64,000 bases of DNA from Platycnemis pennipes (taxonomy: Eukaryota > Arthropoda > Insecta > Odonata > Platycnemididae), in contig OW121848.1 in NCBI GenBank assembly GCA_933228895.1, forward strand, positions 94,073,470 through 94,137,469, given 5' to 3'. Made by a program: the position numbers and the translations under genes. The notes under the pieces are model-generated. The model ran no database searches, had not been told where the DNA came from, and saw only the letters and a program-made list of their open reading frames with translations. Positions 23,167 through 35,466 of this stretch are shown one piece after another (position 1 is the stretch's first letter; each line of letters opens with the position of its first letter).

Positions 23167-23480
23167 TGGTTACAGTACCTATGCCCTACCTCATCGGTAG
23201 GGCCGTGGTTCAAATCCAGGCAGTGGAGGATATTTTTAATTGGTAAAACGTGCCATGCTTAAAAGTTATGTGGAGATCATTCGAGTATAGTACTCCGTCC
23301 GTCGGATGGGGCGTTAAATCGTGTCCCCTTGGTGCCATTCGTTAATAGTAGGCAAATGCTGACGCCGGGTTTCTCTCCACCTTTCCGCTTTTTCCTTCCA
23401 TTCCCACCCTTATACCCTTCCTCTTGGTCTGAGGCCCCTATTAGTGCCAGTAAAGACTTAAAAACACATATGAGATGATA
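23155..23480 (+). mobile_element. tRNA-derived SINE
   Basis: Head with 'gcgtagtggttacagtacc' and box B 'ggttcaaatcc', then a body ending in a pyrimidine-rich stretch and 'gacttaaaaacac'. Related tails occur at 16860-16992, 37380-37510 and 44270-44400. Confidence 0.6.
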
Positions 23481-24563
23481 TAGATTAGCCTTGGAAAGAA
23501 GTGTTGTGCTTCTCCCTAGTGAATTTCTAGAAACTTGGTTATCTGGGCTCGTGATATAGTTTAACGTACCATTTTCCCGTGGTGGACAGCGATTTTTTTT
23601 TATTTACTCAACAGTGTACTGTGCTACAATGCATCCATGCAAGGTCATGCGTCTTAGGCTTCATAAAAGAGAAACGAATATGAAGGTAAATTCATTAACT
23701 ACCAAGAAAGAGTATTTGATTGTTTTTTGTGTCTGAGTTTAAATTTAGGATCACATGACGACACTCTAAATAGCCTTTCTGAATTCATTTGGATAAGATT
23801 TTTAATACGCAATGTAAATACAGATCTAACTGACCTGTAATTAACTAGCAATATCCACTGACAATTTGCTCATATAGTCAATCAGTTTTCCCAAAATTGT
23901 ACGTCAGTACTCACCTACTAAGTACTTCTACAGAGACTGGTATATATTACCCTTAAAATCTCCACTCTCAGTTACGGACACAAACCAGCTATGACATAGT
24001 ATTAAAAGCACAAGGTAGAGCATACCCAGAAGGATGAATATAGCGAAGAACTTGCACGAAGTGAATCTACAAGATCTCTTAAAGCAGACACTATCACGGG
24101 CATGTATTTCCACCGCTCAATTATCCAGCGAAGAAGTTCGTTGCACATCATAATGCAAGTACGGATTTGATGGAAATTCAGGTAATGCCGAATATATACA
24201 ATTGTGAGAACGATCAGATTCATCAGATGAAATCATGAGCTCTATAGTACCACATCATGCGGTAATTGACACTACAGGTAAGATATTCAAGCGTACCTTG
24301 TTTTAACTTTGGCTCATCCGATTGAAATGAAAACGGGAAATACTTCACCATTTTGTGTGAGATTATCTGGACACATTGGAGGCCCTCGTCGACCAGATTT
24401 TTTTGACCCATTCGTCTCAAGTGTGTCAAATAAATGAAGGAAGGAAAAAATAAGAAAAACGAATTTATGGCATCGGTGCAGTTATGATCCATTACATCGA
24501 TCTAATATCCTCGCAATGTATGTAACATATAATAGCTCTGGGATTCAGTGACAACATGCATAG

Positions 24564-25149
24564 CTGGAGTCACGGTATTTCCAGGCACCGCTGCACCAAG
24601 CCAGGGCACGAGGCACGATCGAAAAATCAAATTTATCTTCGGCGTCCGAAATATTTTTCAAATATTTTACGGGAATAACCTTAAAAATCTTCAATTAATA
24701 ATCTGGGTTGTTACTTCTTAGGCCATTTTCGTTAAACAGATTCTATTTACTACTTTATGCAAACTTTTGTCCGACAAAAGCGACCGTCCTTTTGTGATGA
24801 AATAGCAGACAAACATTGACCATTATCTCTGAAACTTATGGATGAATTTGGAAATGCACCATGTTGACACGTGGTAATGTTTTTTTATATTTCATACACA
24901 TAAAACTTTGCATTACTCTACCATCTGCATAACTTTTAAGATTTTCGAATAAAAATATAAACGTGGGGATTTTGGGAAATTTGGTGATGAATGTGCGTCC
25001 GCATTTAAGTAACGGGTGAGACATTTGGCAAAAGACTTATCATTTTATATTTATCAATCATTTGTGTGTATATGTGCGAAGTTTCAAGCCTCTATCTAGA
25101 AAAGGACTTTTATAATTTTGTTTGACTCCTTCGATTTCCGACCACTGTG
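24564..25149. mobile_element. Single arm of the CACAGTG-end element family
   Basis: Similar to the right arm 4151-4742 in the same orientation, diverged, ending in CACTGTG at 25143-25149 followed by CGTGC. The opposite arm is missing. Confidence 0.6.
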
Positions 25150-26519
25150 CGTGCTATCAACACAGCTACCATTCCTTTTACCTCATATAAAACGAGAGCC
25201 ATCGATATATGTGATAAAAGTAGAAAAAATAAGTACTCAACGTTTAATAATTATTAATGTATGTTTTATTGATGAAAGGCTTTCCTTGTAATTGAAATAT
25301 TGATAAACAATGCAATTGATTAATGTTGCCTTGATTTGATTTGGTATAAACAATGCTGCGGTAAATGTACTATGTCATTGCTCTACAATTGCACTGTTAA
25401 TGACGAAGTTGTAATAAATATAGTGCCAGGAATTCACGAAGAAATTGGTACGCAATATTTATTTAGAGGGAAATATCTCCGTTACTTATCCCTTTTTAGA
25501 AATCCTTTTTATGTAAGCTCAGTTGAGCATAGGAATTATCATTTTAAAACTGTAAACTTGAATCTACGTGAACCTTTGTCAAAAAAAATTTCATTAGTCA
25601 TACCCTTGGTCAAATTATTTTTTCATAATTTCACACTTTTTCAAAGAAATCCATATTTTTTATGATTTTTTTCGACCTATCCTCATACTTTTTACAAATT
25701 GTTCTGACGTATGAATGCTTCATTGAAGAATAAAAGGTTCGCACTGATGATGCGGTTCTTTTTTCATGCGATAGATCAAAATCACTAAAATTAAATTTTA
25801 ACCTTTAAATCGCATTTTCCTTTAAATACGTAGGCTGCACACGGGACCACTAGTTAATATTTATCCTACTCTCTGCCAGCTGGAAAAAAGTTGTAAGACG
25901 TGAAGTTAATCAAATTATTTGAAAAGGATGTGCCGGTACTAATTGGGGGAGTACTCGGTGCCAATAATTTCCAGGGGAATTTCCCGAAAAAAATCTGAAT
26001 GAAAATGACTTGACCAATGCCTAAAATAACGATCTGTAGATTTTTCTGCGGAGTTGCCATTCAAGTTCTACGAAATTTAAGTTATTAGCCTAATACCCAC
26101 GAAACGCAAATGAATGTAGGGCCAAAGGGAAAATAACTAACAAACTAAGTAGTTTTATTGGTAGTATTGTAGTTACCATAACATGGTTTTGGATTAGCCA
26201 AAACAGTTTAAGTCCTTGATGAGCACCTCAGGATCTGTTATGTACCCATTGAATGGAACGTCTACAGGTATTTTTTAAGGTACATATATACACCCTTGCA
26301 ACGCACTTGAACGATATAATGCAATGGAGAATAAATGCAATGCAGATAAAATAAAATGTTTTAATATTACGAAAACCAGAAAATGGCATGAAATAAGTAA
26401 TACCCATGAAGAAGAAAAGGCCGGGACTATTTACTCTTGGAAGAGGAAGCCTAGCAAATAATTGAGAAAAATTACTAGCAGAAAAATTATTAGTAGATGA
26501 GCAGAATTTCTAGAGGGTT
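25150..26519. other. No feature recognised
   Basis: Contains a 109-codon frame (25336-25665) without motif, signal peptide or repeat partner in the window. Probably non-coding. Confidence 0.4.
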
Positions 26520-26594
26520 AAAAATTATTCACCTTCACAAGGACTCGAACTCGGAATTTCATAATATCCGGCCACTTGTTTTAACTACTTCAAC
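26520..26594 (-). mobile_element. tRNA-like SINE head
   Basis: On the minus strand: 'gagttcgagtcc' box B with a 'gggttagttgaagtagtt' box A-like stretch. Directly beside the LINE tail at 26595-26650. Confidence 0.45.
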
Positions 26595-26650
26595 TAACCC
26601 GTGCCACACACCCTCGCGGTGGCTTGCAGGGTATCGTGTAGATGTAGATT
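26595..26650 (+). mobile_element. LINE 3' tail fragment
   Basis: 'gccacacaccctcgcggtgg' followed by 'cttgcagggtatcgtgtaga' and TAGATG repeats, identical in form to the tail at 11805-11860. Only the tail is present. Confidence 0.65.
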
Positions 26651-26799
26651 AACTAGTTGCTGCCAAGCCATCCTTACTCTCCATGGATTTATAAGGGTTT
26701 AAACGGACAAGAGGTAACTAAAGGTATCAGAACAGAAGTGTTTGATAGACTGGAAAAATTGATAGGAATATTACTATAGAAGAAACTCCGCAAGGAAAA

Positions 26800-26885
26800 T
26801 AATCATTCACCTTGACCGAGACTCGAACCCGGGCCCCCTGATTTCCGGTCAGCTGCTCTATTGTGCAAATTCAGCGGGTAGTGCC
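26800..26885 (-). mobile_element. tRNA-like SINE head
   Basis: Minus strand shows 'cccgggttcgagtctcgg' (box B) and an upstream 'gaccggaaatcaggggg' anticodon-arm-like stretch. Too irregular for a functional tRNA. Confidence 0.4.
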
Positions 26886-27539
26886 GCAAAGGGTTTCGCG
26901 GCAAGTTCGCGAGCTTTGAATTGATAATAGGTAATAAGTTCTCTCTGAAAGTTGGCAAAGTCAAGCAAGAAAACGCAAACATTACCTTGTTTGAAACAGC
27001 CTTAGCCACGTCATTTGGGGGTACAAGCCCGCCAACCAGGGCTTAGAACATCTGACATTAATCTCCCAAATAGGAATGACACTGCTTAGAGACAGGTCCT
27101 CCGGAAATAACAGTCCATATACATCCATGAAGATCAAAATATTATGGACTAAGACAGCTCTTTTGGAGGATGGTATTGCGAATGCAGTCTTTAAAAGACT
27201 ACCCGAAAAATAATTGAATATTTTTCATTTTAGCAATCGCGTCTCTTTTGTGGAGCTACTTTCCAACAAGATGGAAGATGGCGGTGTTTTAATGCATCTC
27301 GAGAAAAATTGTAAAAAGTTCAAGCGAGTGACAGGCGACTAACGCTCAGCTGCTCTCCAACGTAGGCAGCCTATTGGTATAGGTTTAGTGATTTTACCTT
27401 TTTAATCTTCGGTGGAGATAATGGAGAACCTATTTGATTTAAAAGTCGGAATTTGACAGTACACCATATCCATCGGGTCTTGAAATTAATAAATGACAGT
27501 TTTGAGAGTAAAGGGAGGACATAAGGAGTATTTATAAAA

Positions 27540-27960
27540 ATTTCAAAGGCATTTGATAGAGATTTCAAAGGCGTTTGTCATAAGGGATTGCTTTAGAATA
27601 TGCATACGCGGCATCTCCAATGTAGTATACGATGATAATCAGATTCGTACTTGAAAAATGCAAATTTGATGTTAAATAGGAAAGGTCTAGTATTCCTAAA
27701 AAGAAAAAAAAACTTCGAGGGCACTGCAAGGGTTCGTTTACCGACCCCTGCTATTTAACATCTACACTTTTGATTTTATAGGACTTATAAATGCCTGGCA
27801 TATGCAGACTCCCCTTTATCTGGGAGATACAGCCAAATTAAAAATAGCAAGAACGTTAAATTGGTGGTACAAGATGCACTGGATAAAGTAATCAATTGGT
27901 TCGACAAAGGCGGGATTATATATGCGCTAACAAGACCCAGAATCTATAACACTAGATAGA
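27540..27960 (+). pseudogene. Degenerate LINE reverse transcriptase
   Basis: Frames in pieces: KAFD, then SRALQGFVYRPLLFNIYTFDF (an LQGSVLSPLLFNIY-type motif), then LGDTAKLKIA and VVQDALDKVINWFDKGGI. These match the palm and following region of LINE RT, broken by frameshifts; the expected YADD box is unreadable (local 'YADS'). Confidence 0.65.
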
Positions 27961-28599
27961 AAAATTAAATTTCGAACTGCAAGCTAAAATGTATTTATTG
28001 AATCAATTTAAATGAGAGCTCTCACACCTCTACTCGTAGGAGACCCTGCACACCCGAATAATTCAAGACTGTAATACATGAGATGTACAAACAGACGTCC
28101 ATTCATAATTCATACAACCCCGGCGCGGCGTAGGCAGGGTGTATGGGGAAGGGTCGCTGTCAAACTTGAGGTGACGGAATGGTAGTGCCCACGATCTATA
28201 CACCACATAAGCTGTCGATATAAGAACGAGGGTATTAATAGAATCTCAGGAATTAAACCACGTTTGGAATTTATTAAGATTGTTTATTAGAAGTACTTCG
28301 CTGACTTCGAAATAACAATCTGTGCACACACAAAGGGGTAAAAATGATGAATGGTAGACAAGAAAATTGCGATGGGGTATCTTTGAGTCACAATAGGTCA
28401 TGTGGATGCAGAAAGGAAATGCAGAAATATTGGTTGCAAAGAGTGAAACCTGTTATAATTCAGTGAACACTGATATAATCCTCCAATGCGGCAAGTCTCC
28501 GTCAACACTCAATTGATTTACGTCATTCATTATCGATGTTAATCATTAGCAGTCGGAGATGGAGATTCTGCCAAAAAAGATAATAACGCATTCTCTGAT

Positions 28600-29010
28600 G
28601 TGTCTGTTATCTTGAAGCCACTCACAAGGCGAGATAGAAATCTTCATTACTTTTTTCCGAGCATATCACTGCTTCTGATAATAAGCAAAAACAGCGCATT
28701 GAAACGCAAATTCAACAAGGGATTACCTCTTGATGTATGTACACCTTTTAGCAGCGGTTGTCTTGGTCATTTTGCGAGTAGTAGGTTTTATTTTTCCTTC
28801 CGCTCAAAGAATCTTGTGGTAAATTGTCATTGAGCGAAGATTAGTTGGCCGGTCCCTCCTTGCTCTTTCCAGACATTCCAGAGTCGTGTTCTGGGGTGAC
28901 ATGGCATTCATTTCGTCGGGTTGAAAATCGTCCCTCGACCAATTCACTCCGGGTGTAAATGATCGAATTGCTGAGTATCGCGAATCCATTCCTTTCGCGA
29001 CCTCAACCAT
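28600..29010 (+). repeat. Diverged copy of dispersed repeat R1
   Basis: Resembles 30550-30982: 'gaaacgcaaattcaacaagg', 'atgtatgtacacct', 'ccattttgcgag' type strings and the 'attcatttcgtcggg' end. More diverged than the other two copies. Confidence 0.6.
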
Positions 29011-29079
29011 GGAACTCCATTAATCCATGGAGGATTGATTCTGTAATTCTCGGAGTTGGAGCTTAGAGCTTCAATTCGT

Positions 29080-29455
29080 CTCCTGTAATCATTTCCAGAA
29101 CGTATTCCGCAACTCACTCTGCCACTTGGCAGTTTTATTCGAATCTTGTGACTGGACAGCCTGATGCCGGAGGGATGGCAAGGGAGAAGTGACGTATAAT
29201 ATGGAAAACAGGGACAATTATGAATAAATAACGGTGAAGGTGAATTTGGAACTCAGAATATCTATTGTACATTTTGATGTAGATGTTAGAATGTGGTGAT
29301 TTTTTTACGTGTGCATGTTTTAACACAGCAAACTCATACATACTCTAGGAAATGTATGTTAATAATTTAATGTATTTTCAGAATTGATTGCATAATTCCT
29401 AACTATTGCTTTGCTTTTTATGGACTGAGAATTAGGTGTCATTTATATCAAGCAC
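29080..29455 (-). repeat. RTE-associated repeat, copy 1
   Basis: Matches 45255-45630 in the same orientation, including 'tttccagaacgtattccgca' and 'ggaactcagaatatctatt'. In copy 2 the left part continues into an RTE-like RT on the minus strand, so this is probably a fragment of the same LINE. Confidence 0.65.
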
Positions 29456-30401
29456 TAGCGGAAGGTGCCCGTCGATTCTCAACGAGAGGGATAAAAATAG
29501 GAATTAATGGAGCAGTTGTGATTTTACGAGAGAGACTCCTACGTCTATCACCTTAAATAATTTGCCTCGCAGAGTTGAATTTACCCTTACCGAGGCTATT
29601 TTTTCATTTTGGCGTCTTTAAGTTCCATTCGCTTTGCATATTTGTTACCAATCTTCCCTTGACACTTTCGTGGCATTATATGGCTGAAATAATGTTCAAA
29701 GTACATTATTTTTCAAATTATGTTCTAAGTATATTTTCAATTTTCAAAATTTCAGCGGGCGAACGAAGAAACCTACGTATTTACGTCGGTGTTATCTAAT
29801 CAGGGATTAATCAAGAAGAAGAAATGAAATGAATAAACACCAATACTAATACTCACTAATACCAGTACCAAAGTATCAAATTCAGGTATACAGACGCATA
29901 CCTGAATAAAACGGTATAAAATCGTTATTGAAAATATTATCTTTCAGCTAGTGTGCGTTTTAAATTTTTTCTGTTAATATTTTTAATTTAAACTTACGAA
30001 TTAAATAATTGACTCAAACTATTAAACCTTTACATGTAAATCTTATGGGAACGCTTTGGCTCGTCTGGAGTTGAACCCGGTACTATTCCTTGCATAAAAA
30101 TAAGCCTATTTACTACGCAAGGAAGGCATTCACTAAATTTCAAAATTTGAATGCCGTACTGCTTTTGGTTCTCAAGCGTTGTGTGATTAATATGCTTATC
30201 AACATGCTTACATTTTGTACTGCCTATCTACTTTATAATGCAACAATCCATTTAGTCGTCAAGGGGATAGGGCTATTTAAACTAAAAAAATCTCCAAATA
30301 TCGTCATATTTTACTGAAATACCAGTAATTTTGATCCGAAATCAGAATTCGACGTTAGTAATAAGAATATTTATTCAATTGTCTTTCGGCTGTATGCGTC
30401 T

Positions 30402-30982
30402 CAAGTTTGAGAAACAATTTCGTAATACACAGTTGAAGGCTGAAGCACAAGATCCGTGGATGCCGAAGTTATTGTGTGAATCATGTTCCATGCGGCTCTT
30501 GGAAAGGAAGACTAGACGTCAGTACACATTGCCAAAGAGAGAGTGTAACGCATCCTTTGATGTGTTTGAAATCCTGATGTGCCTCAAAAGGTGGGCAAAT
30601 AGAAACCTCTCTCTTTGCGGCCTCCGCCTGTCACTCGCTCCTATTTTCCGACCATATCTTTGTTTCCGATAATCAGCCATTACGGCGCAATGAAACGCAA
30701 ATTCAACCAGGGATTTCCTCCTCTTCATGTATGTACACCTATTAGTAGTGGTTATCACCGCCATTTTGCGAGATGAAGCAAGTGTGTTTCCTTCCGCTTG
30801 GTGACGCTTGAGGGAAATTGACAATCAGTGAATATAAATATATCGGTCGCACGATACCCTGTAGCATTCATTTGGTCGGGCTCACTATTGCCCCTCTCAT
30901 AAATGACGCCACGTCCAAATGAAATAGTTGCTGGAAATCCAGAAGACTATTCCTTTCCCGACTTCATCCCTGGAACTTCTAC
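30402..30982 (+). repeat. Dispersed repeat R1, copy with LINE insertion
   Basis: Nearly identical to 57377-57831 plus 58101-58208. It holds an open frame with a CESC motif and an Arg/Lys-rich stretch, which I cannot assign. The homologous block resumes at 33176 after the LINE. Confidence 0.8.
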
Positions 30983-31377
30983 ATCTACATATTACCCTGC
31001 AAGCCACCATAAAGGTGTGTGGCAGGGGGTGAACTCTCACCAAACATGCACCACATATCATACATAAAATTTGTAATTAAAAATTAAAATAGCAAAGCAT
31101 ACATGCAAAAACATGCTGTTAGTTGGGTTAGCTTTAAGTCCTTATACCAACATGCAGCTACCAATGTTATCCATTGCTACTCTCCTACTGGATACATTTA
31201 CCGTTATTCATATCCCTAATAGTGCGAGGAAAAAAGTACATTTTGAATCTGTCAGTTCGGCAATCAATTTCTCTAATTTTGTGATTATGGTCCAGTCTAC
31301 CATAGTAAGTGGGGCCGGCAAAATATTTTTGACATCATCACTGAAAATATGGCCTTGGAATTTATTTAAGAGATTAA

Positions 31378-31536
31378 GCCCCGGTTTCACCAACCATTTG
31401 CTGATCGACGATCAAGTGACCGTCAATCAATTGTTGATTGACGATCAAATCCCTCTCCTGTTTCACCAACACTTGATCGCAGATCATGATTGCCGATCAT
31501 ATGATGGGTAATCTTGGAACGTAAATGTATCATAGA
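31378..31536 (-). mobile_element. MITE inside the LINE, inverse copy of 16436-16598
   Basis: Begins 'ccccggtttcaccaacc' and contains the repeated GATCGACGATCA-type motifs. The LINE sequence 'catcactgaaaatat' to 'gagattaag' occurs on both sides (about 31333-31377 and 31605-31645), a duplication longer than a normal target site. Confidence 0.65.
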
Positions 31537-32178
31537 AATAAAAGGAGCTGTTCTATTGGCTGTAGCTATCACGTGATACGCGTACGCTTATTAAAAGACA
31601 TTCATCACTGAAAATATTATCTTGGATTTTATTTAGGAGATTAAGTCTAAATTTCAACCTGCGATCTGACAATGATTCCCAATTTAATTCATTTCATAGA
31701 CTGGTTACGCTAATATAGTCATCGTACCGTCCCTTTGCAAATCTTGCCGATATTTGCTGCACACGTTCAAGTGCGTTATTTAGACCGATTCGTAGGGATC
31801 CCATACACTGGCAGCATATTCCAAATGAGGTCTTACAAGGGAAAAGTAGCTGATTTCTCATACATGATCGTCACGTTTACCCAGTACTCTTTTGACGAAT
31901 CCCAGTTTACGATTCGCTTGACCCATTATTTCACGTATGTGTTTACCCCAGGAAAGATCATGTGTGTGTCTTATTCCAAGATATTTAATGGATTCCACGT
32001 TTGTTAATTCATTATTACTTATTTTGTTAGTGCTAGGAGGAGATTCATTCTTTTTCCAAAAATTCATTACAAGACATTTTTTAAAGTTTAATTCTAACTG
32101 CCATGTATCACACCAAGTTTCAATTGCTTGTAGGTCAATATTTAAATATTCTTTATCATTTGGACATAGAATTTCCCT

Positions 32179-32607
32179 CTACACTACTGCGTCATCGGCA
32201 AAAGGACGAAGCTTACTTTTTACCACCTTATGGATATCATTTATGTACAAAAGGAATAGGAGTGGACCTATCACACTACCTTGTGGGACACCCGAAGTGA
32301 CTTTAATTGCCGGTGAGGTAACACCATCCAAAACAACCCTTTGCACCCGATCATACAGAGAATCATTAATCCATGATATAACGTTACTATCTAACCCATA
32401 AGATTTTAATTTCAAAATTAGTTTGCTATGAGACACCTTCTCGAAAGCTTTTTTGAAGTCCAGAAATATAGCATCCACTGGAATATTATTTTTTCCAGAA
32501 ACTAAAATATCATGGGAAAAGAGAGCAAGTTGAGTTTCACACGATCTGCTCTTTCGGAAGTCATGCTGAACACTGGACAATAAATTCTGGCTATCTAGGT
32601 GACCCAT
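32179..32607 (-). pseudogene. LINE reverse transcriptase palm
   Basis: Motifs in order: DFRKSRSCETQL, FLDFKKAFEKVSH (first catalytic Asp), SGVPQGSVIGPLLFLLYIND, and PFADDAVV (the second catalytic pair as FADD). The frame is broken on both sides. Upstream the RT fingers lie at 32640-32890 with a small duplication 'gtacgacgtgttcg' twice at about 32740-32770. Downstream 32067-31858 encodes the KYLGI..LSWG segment. Confidence 0.85.
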
Positions 32608-32892
32608 GACTGAACTGACAATTATATGTTCTAGGACCTTGCATGAAATGGATGTGAGGGATATAGATCTGTAGTTAGATGGCTGCTCCCTATCACCACT
32701 TTTAAAAATGGGTGTTACATAGGCTGCTTTCCAGTCATTGGTACGACGTGTTCGGTACGACGTGTTCGACCCCGTTCGTACTACGGTTTTATTAAATACT
32801 ATTTCAAGGTAGGGGGAAATTTCGGAGGCTAACTCTCTATATCCGCGGGAGGGAATTTGATCAGGGCCAGGAGATTTGGTGGGGTTTATATC

Positions 32893-33270
32893 TTAAAGTA
32901 ACTTTTCAATACCAGTACAGGAAATATCAATTGGTTGCATCAGCCGCTGAAAGAGGTCAGGTAACACAACAGTTGAATCCCCGGAAGGTGGGTTAAAAAC
33001 GGTTTGGAAGAAGGAATTAAGCAAGTTAACTTTGTTAAGAGTGTTTGTGGCCATTTCCCTTTTATCATTTTTAAGTGAATGGACGGCAGACTTATGGCCT
33101 TGCACTTCCCTTACGTACGACCAGAAGACTTTTGGATTTTCTTTCAATCGTTCCCCAAGTGTTTTTCTTTTGAAACTTCTTTTTCCCATGGGCGCTAATT
33201 CCATAATTTTCGGATCCGTAGCTTGGAGCCTTGCGCCGCGCCCGGAAATAGTTTCCGCAGCGTATTCCAT
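32893..33270 (-). pseudogene. LINE linker region, truncated at its 5' end
   Basis: From about 33175 down it matches 13170-13440 (ENPKVFWSYVREVQG, LLNSFFQTVFNPP). The residues before RKTLGERL belong to the flanking repeat, not the LINE, so the apparent start is an artefact. Confidence 0.75.
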
Positions 33271-34542
33271 AACGAACCCATCTTCTTGGTCATTTTACAC
33301 GAAACTTATCAATTCGAAATATTATGGACAGAGAAAAACGCAATCTCTGTTCGATTTCCTCGCATCCATCCATACAATTTTCATGAGTTGGTATTCCTTC
33401 AAACAGCACATTTCATTGCGTCGTATAATTGCCATGAAGCGGTAAAAATGTCTGTCTACTTAATATTCTTTCCGTGCTATTAGGGGATATATCTCAGGAG
33501 ATAATAGCCATGGCACAAAATAATACTAAATTAATCGAATATTAACATTGTTCACGTTTTATCCTGGGGACGTTTAGCAATAAACTATAGGTTAGAAGCG
33601 TATTCTATGTTGTAGTAGTAGAATTAGATGTTTAGCTGCTCCTAGTGTAGAGGTTATATCGCACCGTTACTCTACCTGAGCAATAAACATGATATGTACA
33701 AAGGCATTCACAACACCCGTTCCCGAAGCGGGACTCGAAACCGCACCCTCATCTACCTTATTTTGCAAACTTCGATTATGCTAATTAACCCATGCTCTGC
33801 AATCCGAAGGAAAATTTCACGCTCCCTTATGTAGGCTTCCGCGATGCGTCATCGTTGAAGATGTTAGTCTTCCGGGATTTATGCCGTGTAGATCCATGCT
33901 TATTGGACAACGCCGTCGTCTTCAGTGTTCGCAGGAGTGAATAATCCTGACCTGAAGACGCCGACTGCAACGCCGGCGAAACCGTCGTCCAAAAATCATG
34001 GATCTACGCGTCAGAAATCCCGGAAGATAAGCATCTTCAACAAGGAATTTCACGCGTTAATATGTTTGAGCCATCGATATAGTGATCACACCTACGAACA
34101 CACTTCCAAAATATGACGTGCGTGTAATTCTCCATCTTCCGTTTTTTTAATGTTTTTTTTGGGTAAAATAGTAAAATAAAGAATATTAAGTTGCTCATCT
34201 TGTTAAATGAGCTAAATTATATGGCGACAGCGCATAAATGATAATGTGGTAACTTGGTACATAAGCTCTAATGTCTTCGCTATTACCTCATGTTCCTGAG
34301 AAAATTCTATTATTAAATTACTCAACGACCAAAGAACATCTCAATATAATTTACAGGGCAATACGGGGCCAGGGAACTATAATGACCCCTAGAAAATTAA
34401 TAACTGATGAAATACTTGTGACTTCTTGTGCAGTCTAAAGACAGTTGGAGAATCCAGATTTGAGTACTTCGATATCAGCGACGGAATTGTCGGCGTCGGG
34501 CAAAGAAGACGCCAATGTCAAAGAAATGCAACACACTACATC
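33176..34542 (+). repeat. Repeat block, matches 58209-59563
   Basis: Direct duplicate, high identity over about 1.35 kb. It includes a tRNA-like SINE head on the minus strand (33715-33800) and a foldback at 33851-34045. No gene recognised. Confidence 0.8.
33851..34045. mobile_element. Foldback element
   Basis: Arms 'gttgaagatgttagtcttcc' and complement, with 'cgggattt', 'gtagatccatg' shared inversely. A copy lies at 58887-59075 within the duplicate block. Confidence 0.7.
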
Positions 34543-34602
34543 TACTAAGTGGAGAGCTGCGTCAAACCAATCTGAGGATTGATAACGTATGATGATGATG
34601 AA
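34541..34602 (+). mobile_element. Retroposon tail with (GAT)n
   Basis: 'gcgtcaaaccaatctgagga' then 'tgatgatgatga'. A related tail is at 36145-36212. Confidence 0.45.
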
Positions 34603-35213
34603 AGATAGGTGGGAAGTTTTAGGAATTAGATAGTGAAAATATGTAGGGTATACATACGGCTTGGCGAGAGAATGAGTCCGAATGTCTAGACGGTGACAGG
34701 TGAGATGAGGACTTAAATCTTCAAGCACCTACCAATGTTGATGTAATTCTGGTAATGACGCCTGAAAATGCTTTGGTTGAGGTAGTACATGCTCTAAATA
34801 ATTTTCAACAAAATATTATTCCTCTGGTCTGTTGATCATCTTTTGAGTTGGTCGGAGGATCTGGCATGTCTTGAGGCTTTGAAAATAAATTATTTTAAAA
34901 AGAAGTCCAGGGCGCACGGCATTTTATTATAGGCAGCCGAAGAAAAGTACGGGAAGGGAAGGTGTAAATGAAGCTTCAAAATTATTGCGAAAAGTTTTAT
35001 TTTTTACTGTACAAATATGCCACATGGACGGTTAATTTATTTGATATGTATGATGAAATTAGTATAAATAATTGATGAAATGACGCATTACAAATTTCAA
35101 GTTCTTTTAATTAAGGACATTTTACCGGAGTCAAAATTTAACTATTCTCTCGTCACAAACATAAAACGTAACCTTTGTCCAAGGAATTTCATCTATGGCT
35201 CAGTTGCAGGTTG

Positions 35214-35250
35214 CATTGAAGGTAAAATTCGTAGAATTTTACCTTCAATG
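35214..35250. repeat. 17-bp perfect hairpin
   Basis: CATTGAAGGTAAAATTC, loop GTA, exact complement. Lies about 220 bases 3' of the locus C stop codon. Confidence 0.85.
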
Positions 35251-35466
35251 TGTTCTAATTCTCTAAGAACAAACACATTGTTTTGAAACTTGCTATATTT
35301 GGGTCAAGGTTGTAAATATCTATATATTAAACTTACCCAACAATGATTTTATACTTAGCCAAGATAGTTAGGCTATCTTGCAATTCGACATCTTGGACAT
35401 TTGAAAATCATAGAAGACATTGATAAATAATGTCTCGTATTACATGAACGTCCCCTGAGGCATCAT

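Larger units (their letters stand above)
30983..33175 (-). mobile_element. 5'-truncated CR1/jockey-superfamily-like LINE
   Basis: Minus strand. The tail (TAGATG)n and 'ggcttgcagggtaat' end lie at 30985; the 5' truncation is at about 33175 inside the linker upstream of the RT. Flanks share AACTTCT, a short target duplication. The paralogous block at 58200-58225 shows the uninterrupted site, confirming both ends. A MITE lies inside at 31378-31536. Confidence 0.85.

Noticed and set aside
25336..25665. 109-codon frame
   Set aside because: No signal peptide, motif, splice context or repeat partner; AT-rich region where such frames arise by chance.
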